This document shows, piece by piece, positions 5,007 through 8,386 of a stretch of DNA of 8,386 bases. The stretch's first letter is position 1. Each line of letters begins with the position of its first letter. The position numbers were made by a program, and so were the translations under genes. Location of the stretch: assembly GCA_002007315.1 (NCBI GenBank), contig LNZQ01000132.1, positions 1-8,386 on the forward strand, given 5' to 3'. Under the pieces are notes generated by a model. The model saw only the letters and a list, made by a program, of their open reading frames with translations. It ran no database searches and was not told the DNA's origin. This DNA is from Epulopiscium sp. Nele67-Bin004. GTDB taxonomy: Bacteria > Bacillota_A > Clostridia > Lachnospirales > Cellulosilyticaceae.

Positions 5007-5741
5007 ATGACTTTTAAATTACAAGATTTTGAAGGGCCGTTAGACTTATTACTTTTTTTACTGCAAAAAAACAAGATGAGCATATATGATATTGAAGTTT
5101 CAAAAATTACCGATCAATATATGCACTATATAAATGAAGCAACAGAACTGGAGCTTGACCAAATTGCCGATTTTATCGTTATGGCATCAACATTATTGCT
5201 AATCAAATCAAAAATGTTGCTCCCAAACCAAAAACAAACAGATGACGAGCCAGAAGAAGACCCACGGGAAGAACTTATACGAAAACTTCTGGAATACAAA
5301 AAAATCAAATATATTTCCAAAGAATTAGATGAACGCCAAATCACAAGTTATTGCTTTAGAAATCAAGAAATAACAAACGATATAGAGCAGCCAAAAGTTA
5401 GTACAGACGAAGTTTTAGCGGGCGTATCTCTAAAACAACTGCTAGACACATTCAACATGCTAATGACCCAAAACAAACTTACAGCTACAACAAAAGCAAA
5501 AACGATAGACACCGAAATACTACAAAAAGATGTATATACAGTAACTGAAAAAAGTACATATATACTAGAAATGCTTAGCACACAAAAAGAAATTACTTTT
5601 TTTTCGTTATGTTATAAAAACATGCCAAAAGTAGAATTTATCGTTACATTTATGAGTTTGCTTGAGCTAGTTCATAAACGTGAAATAGTTGTAGAACAAA
5701 GCAAAGACGATATTTTAATTAGAAAAGGGGACGAATTTTGA
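5007..5741 (+). CDS. scpA: Segregation and condensation protein A (kleisin of the Smc complex)
   Basis: 244 aa, the usual length. ScpA is the kleisin subunit that bridges the Smc dimer heads and, with ScpB, forms the bacterial condensin that folds and segregates the chromosome. The N-terminus FKLQDFEGPLDLLLFLLQ (3-20) and the following DIEVSKITDQY are the family hallmark for binding the Smc neck. The middle is acidic (DDEPEEDPREE, about 73-83) and likely a linker. The C-terminal part (about 165-244) fits the winged helix that contacts the Smc cap. AAAGGGG precedes the ATG; an earlier ATG at 5002 stops after two codons. It overlaps scpB by four bases, indicating translational coupling of two proteins that act in one complex. 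Confidence 0.95.
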   Translation: MTFKLQDFEGPLDLLLFLLQKNKMSIYDIEVSKITDQYMHYINEATELELDQIADFIVMASTLLLIKSKMLLPNQKQTDDEPEEDPREELIRKLLEYKKIKYISKELDERQITSYCFRNQEITNDIEQPKVSTDEVLAGVSLKQLLDTFNMLMTQNKLTATTKAKTIDTEILQKDVYTVTEKSTYILEMLSTQKEITFFSLCYKNMPKVEFIVTFMSLLELVHKREIVVEQSKDDILIRKGDEF

Positions 5742-6304
5742 AACGAACTGATTTAGAAAGTAAAGTTGAGTCACTATTGTTTTTTGTTGGAGATATCGTT
5801 ATGGCGGACAAGCTTTGTGAAGTGTGTGAGGCGACAGACTTAGAAATTAGTATGGCGATATATAACATCAACCAAAGCTATGAAAAAGTTGGTAGCGACA
5901 TTCGCATAGTTGAAGTTGACACAGGTTATCAAATGTGTACTCAAAATGTAGATATAATTGTAAACTACAAAAAGAAACCAGTAAAAAAACTGCTGACACA
6001 AACGCTACTAGAAACACTTGCATTAATTGCATACTCACAGCCGATAACAAAAGTGCAAATCGAAGATATACGAGGCGTTCGCTCCGAACATGCGGTTGCA
6101 AAACTTATCGACTACAACTTAGTTGAAGAAGTTGGAAGACTTACTGTTATCGGACGTCCGATACTTCTTGGAACAACTCAAGAATTTTTGCGACACTTTG
6201 GTTTCAAAAATATTGAGGAGCTTCCTGTCGTCCAAGAAGAACTAATAGAAATGTTTAAAAAGGAAGTTCAAGCAGAAATGAATTATCACGATGAAATAAA
6301 ATAG
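5738..6304 (+). CDS. scpB: Segregation and condensation protein B
   Basis: 188 aa, typical for ScpB, which dimerises and binds the ScpA linker in the Smc-ScpAB condensin. The start is a TTG overlapping the scpA stop (TTGA), supported by AAAAGGGG seven bases upstream; no ATG fits as well. The family pattern is visible: LESKVESLLFFVGDIV at the N-terminus, then two winged-helix domains, with TLLETLALIAYSQPITKVQI (about 89-108) and DIRGVRSEHAVAKLIDYNLV (about 109-128). GTTQEFLRHFGFKNIEELP near residue 145-163 is the conserved C-terminal block. The scpA-scpB pair followed by dacF and rluB is a common order in Clostridia and Bacilli. Confidence 0.95.
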   Translation: MKRTDLESKVESLLFFVGDIVMADKLCEVCEATDLEISMAIYNINQSYEKVGSDIRIVEVDTGYQMCTQNVDIIVNYKKKPVKKLLTQTLLETLALIAYSQPITKVQIEDIRGVRSEHAVAKLIDYNLVEEVGRLTVIGRPILLGTTQEFLRHFGFKNIEELPVVQEELIEMFKKEVQAEMNYHDEIK

Positions 6305-6363
6305 TATAAAATTGCCTAATGGTGGAATTCTAAAACTAAGACATAATAAGGGAGTGACTTAAA

Positions 6364-7491
6364 ATGAAAAAAGTACTTATAGGATTGGTTTTAGTGTTAG
6401 GGGTTAGCCCCGTTATGGCAAGTGGCGTTGGCACACTTGGTGCAAAAGGCGCAGTGCTTATGGAAAAAGAAAGTAAACGTGTTCTTCACGATGTGCATGC
6501 TTGGGACAAACTGCCGATGGCAAGTACAACAAAAATTATGACATGTATCGTTGCACTTGAAAATGGCGTGCTTGACGACATAGTAACCGTGTCTGCAACA
6601 GCTGCAAAAGCACCACCAGTAGATTTGAAGCTTCAAACAGGCGAAAAACATCGTCTTGGTGATTTGTTATATTCATTAATGCTTGAATCGCACAACGACA
6701 CATCAATTGCAATTGCAGAACATGTTGGAGGTAGTGTTGAGTCATTTTGTGAGATGATGACAACAAAAGCACAAGAAATTGGGGCATTAAACACAAAGTT
6801 TGAAACGCCAAATGGACTTGATGCAGATATGCACTACTCAACGCCATACGACTTAGGGATAATAGCATCATACGCACTTAATAATCCAAAGTTTGTAGAA
6901 ATTATCAACACGCCAAATATTTCAATACCAACAACAACGGTTGAAGGAAGCAGACGACACGACTTGCAAAACAAAAATAGATTTTTGTCTATGGTATCAG
7001 GTGCACAAGGAGTTAAAACAGGATACACATCTAAAGCAGGACATTGTTTTGTTGGTGCAGCAAAACGAGGAGACATGACACTTATAGGTGTTGCACTTGG
7101 GAACTTTGGAACAAGCGGAAAAAGTAAAAAATATACAGACGTACAAAAGATGATAGAATATGGTTTCAAAAACTACAAGTTATACACTCTTGTTGATGAC
7201 GGTCAAGTTATTGAAACGATAAATGTTGCTGATGGAAAGCAAGATACAGTTAAACTTATTGCAAAAGAAGTTGTAGTTATGCCTCTAACAAGTGATGAAA
7301 TGTCAACAGTTCAATTTAGCGTTACAAAACCAGACTCGATAGAAGCTCCAGTATCACAAGATTTGCAAGCGGCAAGGCTTGATGTAGTTTTAAATTCTGA
7401 AGTGCTTGCAACAACTTGGTTATATCCATCAGAAGAAGTTGAAGCGTTATCATTAATCGAGAAAGTTAAAAAGTTTATAAATTCGTTCTAA
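6364..7491 (+). CDS. dacF: Serine D-alanyl-D-alanine carboxypeptidase (low-molecular-weight penicillin-binding protein)
   Basis: 375 aa with a signal peptide (MKKVLIGLVLVLG...VMA, cut after about residue 19). This exported enzyme removes the terminal D-Ala from peptidoglycan stem peptides and so limits cross-linking. All three catalytic motifs of the peptidase S11 family are present: STTK at 54-57 with nucleophile Ser54 and Lys57, SHN at 109-111, and KTG at 218-220. A PBP5-like C-terminal beta domain follows (about 265-355). The C-terminus (EALSLIEKVKKFINSF) is a short amphipathic helix of the type that anchors such enzymes to the membrane surface. AAGGGAG precedes the ATG. The symbol dacF follows the common naming in this gene order; dacA or dacB paralogues cannot be excluded. 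Confidence 0.92.
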   Translation: MKKVLIGLVLVLGVSPVMASGVGTLGAKGAVLMEKESKRVLHDVHAWDKLPMASTTKIMTCIVALENGVLDDIVTVSATAAKAPPVDLKLQTGEKHRLGDLLYSLMLESHNDTSIAIAEHVGGSVESFCEMMTTKAQEIGALNTKFETPNGLDADMHYSTPYDLGIIASYALNNPKFVEIINTPNISIPTTTVEGSRRHDLQNKNRFLSMVSGAQGVKTGYTSKAGHCFVGAAKRGDMTLIGVALGNFGTSGKSKKYTDVQKMIEYGFKNYKLYTLVDDGQVIETINVADGKQDTVKLIAKEVVVMPLTSDEMSTVQFSVTKPDSIEAPVSQDLQAARLDVVLNSEVLATTWLYPSEEVEALSLIEKVKKFINSF

Positions 7492-7533
7492 AAAATAGAA
7501 AATAATTATAGAAATGTTTAGGTGAGATAAAAG

Positions 7534-8244
7534 ATGAGATTACAAAAATACTTGGCTGATGCAGGGGTTGCGTCACGAAGAAAATGCGAAGTTTTTATAA
7601 CTGAAGGTCGCATAGAAATAAATGGCGAAGTTGTGACAGAGCTTGGCACACAAGTTGCAGATGGTGACGAAGTGAAGTTTGATGGTAATATAGTCACTAA
7701 AGTGGATAAAAAAGTATATTATATGTTAAATAAACCTGAAGGGTATATAACAAGTGTTACAGATGATAGAGGTAGACAAACAGTGTTAGATTTGTTGCCA
7801 CAAAACGGTATACGAGTTTTTCCTGTTGGTAGACTTGATTATAATACATCTGGTATGTTGCTTTTGACAAATGATGGTGATTTTACGTATAAGTTGACGC
7901 ACCCAAAACACACTGTACCAAAAACTTACGTTGCAACCGTAAAAAAAATGGTGGCACATGAGTCGCTGTCACAGCTTAGAAACGGTGTAGATATAGAAGG
8001 ATATGTTACTGCTGAGGCGAAAGTAGATATTTTATATATAGAAAACAACATGACGACACTACAAATAACTATTCATGAAGGTAAAAACAGACAAATTAGA
8101 AAAATGTGCGAAGCTGTTGGTCATACCGTAGTCAAACTAAAAAGAGTTGCTATTGGAAATATAGCACTAAATGACTTAACACAAGGAAGCTTTAGACAGC
8201 TTACGCCAGATGAAATAAAACATTTTGAATCTTTAGGGGGTTGA
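7534..8244 (+). CDS. rluB: rRNA pseudouridine synthase, RluB/RsuA family
   Basis: 236 aa. It converts a specific uridine in rRNA to pseudouridine; RluB acts on 23S helix 89-90 and RsuA on 16S. An S4 RNA-binding domain fills residues 1-45 (MRLQKYLADAGVASRRKCE). The catalytic domain carries YMLNKPEGYITSV (63-75) and GRLDYNTSGMLLLTNDGD (99-116) with the catalytic Asp102. HEGKNRQIRKMCEAVGHTV is the conserved C-terminal block. Its place after scpAB and dacF favours RluB over RsuA or RluE, as this cluster is common in Firmicutes. AGGTGAG stands seven bases before the ATG. It sits 42 bases after dacF with no terminator between them. Confidence 0.93.
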   Translation: MRLQKYLADAGVASRRKCEVFITEGRIEINGEVVTELGTQVADGDEVKFDGNIVTKVDKKVYYMLNKPEGYITSVTDDRGRQTVLDLLPQNGIRVFPVGRLDYNTSGMLLLTNDGDFTYKLTHPKHTVPKTYVATVKKMVAHESLSQLRNGVDIEGYVTAEAKVDILYIENNMTTLQITIHEGKNRQIRKMCEAVGHTVVKLKRVAIGNIALNDLTQGSFRQLTPDEIKHFESLGG

Positions 8245-8248
8245 TTTT

Positions 8249-8386
8249 ATGAGAATAGCGATTTTAGGGGCAGGTGCAATGGGGTGCATATACGGTGCAA
8301 AACTTTGCTTAGAAAATGAAGTATATTTAGTTGGGCGTGACCAAAACAAAATAGATACGATGGCACAACACGGGATTACGCTAACA
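8249..8386 (+). CDS. panE: Ketopantoate reductase (2-dehydropantoate 2-reductase), N-terminal part, cut by window end
   Basis: The first 46 codons are visible. MRIAILGAGAMGCIYGAKL has the GxGxxG NADPH-binding motif (Gly7, Gly9, Gly12) and the GAMG-x-x-YG pattern typical of PanE/ApbA. VYLVGRDQNKIDTMAQHGI also fits the family, where the Arg after the second strand contacts NADPH phosphate. PanE reduces 2-dehydropantoate to pantoate in pantothenate and coenzyme A synthesis. AGGGGG (8235-8240) gives the ribosome site, and the gene starts four bases after the rluB stop, suggesting co-transcription. PanE-like paralogues with other substrates exist, so the specific reaction is not proven from this fragment. 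Confidence 0.85.
   Translation, partial: MRIAILGAGAMGCIYGAKLCLENEVYLVGRDQNKIDTMAQHGITLT

Overview
The window looks like a chromosomal segment of a motile, AT-rich, low-GC Firmicute, most likely a clostridial lineage. The evidence is strong Shine-Dalgarno sequences, a sigma-D (sigma-28)-type flagellin promoter, the scpA-scpB-dacF-rluB gene order, and IStron-type mobile DNA, a class known from Clostridium and relatives. The species cannot be named from the sequence.

Left part, minus strand (about 1-2714): a flagellin gene whose transcript is interrupted twice by group I intron-like RNA. Reading the minus strand, a sigma-D-like promoter (2714-2688) is followed by a structured leader, a complete-looking group I intron core without an ORF (2548 to about 2141), and a flagellin start codon (2015-2013). 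Two bases later comes an IStron (2010-122), a second group I intron core joined to an IS200/IS605-family tnpB and its guide-RNA (omegaRNA) end. The flagellin frame then resumes at 121 and runs off the window edge. Removing 122-2010 restores a typical flagellin N-terminus in frame, with U before the intron and G at its end, as group I splicing requires. A 15+9 bp complementary pair of sequences, one after the intron core and one at the element's right end, can loop out tnpB and bring the 3' splice site to the core. The same right-end bases can instead form the local omegaRNA hairpin, so splicing and guide-RNA formation probably compete.

Middle (about 2715-3068): a non-coding spacer between the divergent flagellin promoter and the plus-strand genes. 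I find no gene in it.

Right part, plus strand (3118-8386): rfbD (dTDP-4-dehydrorhamnose reductase) and a family 2 glycosyltransferase form a small surface-sugar unit that ends in a hairpin terminator. A compact housekeeping cluster follows: scpA and scpB (overlapping; condensin partners for chromosome segregation), dacF (secreted D-Ala-D-Ala carboxypeptidase), rluB (23S rRNA pseudouridine synthase) and the start of a panE-like ketopantoate reductase gene. This half is ordinary. The unusual biology is the doubly interrupted flagellin transcript.
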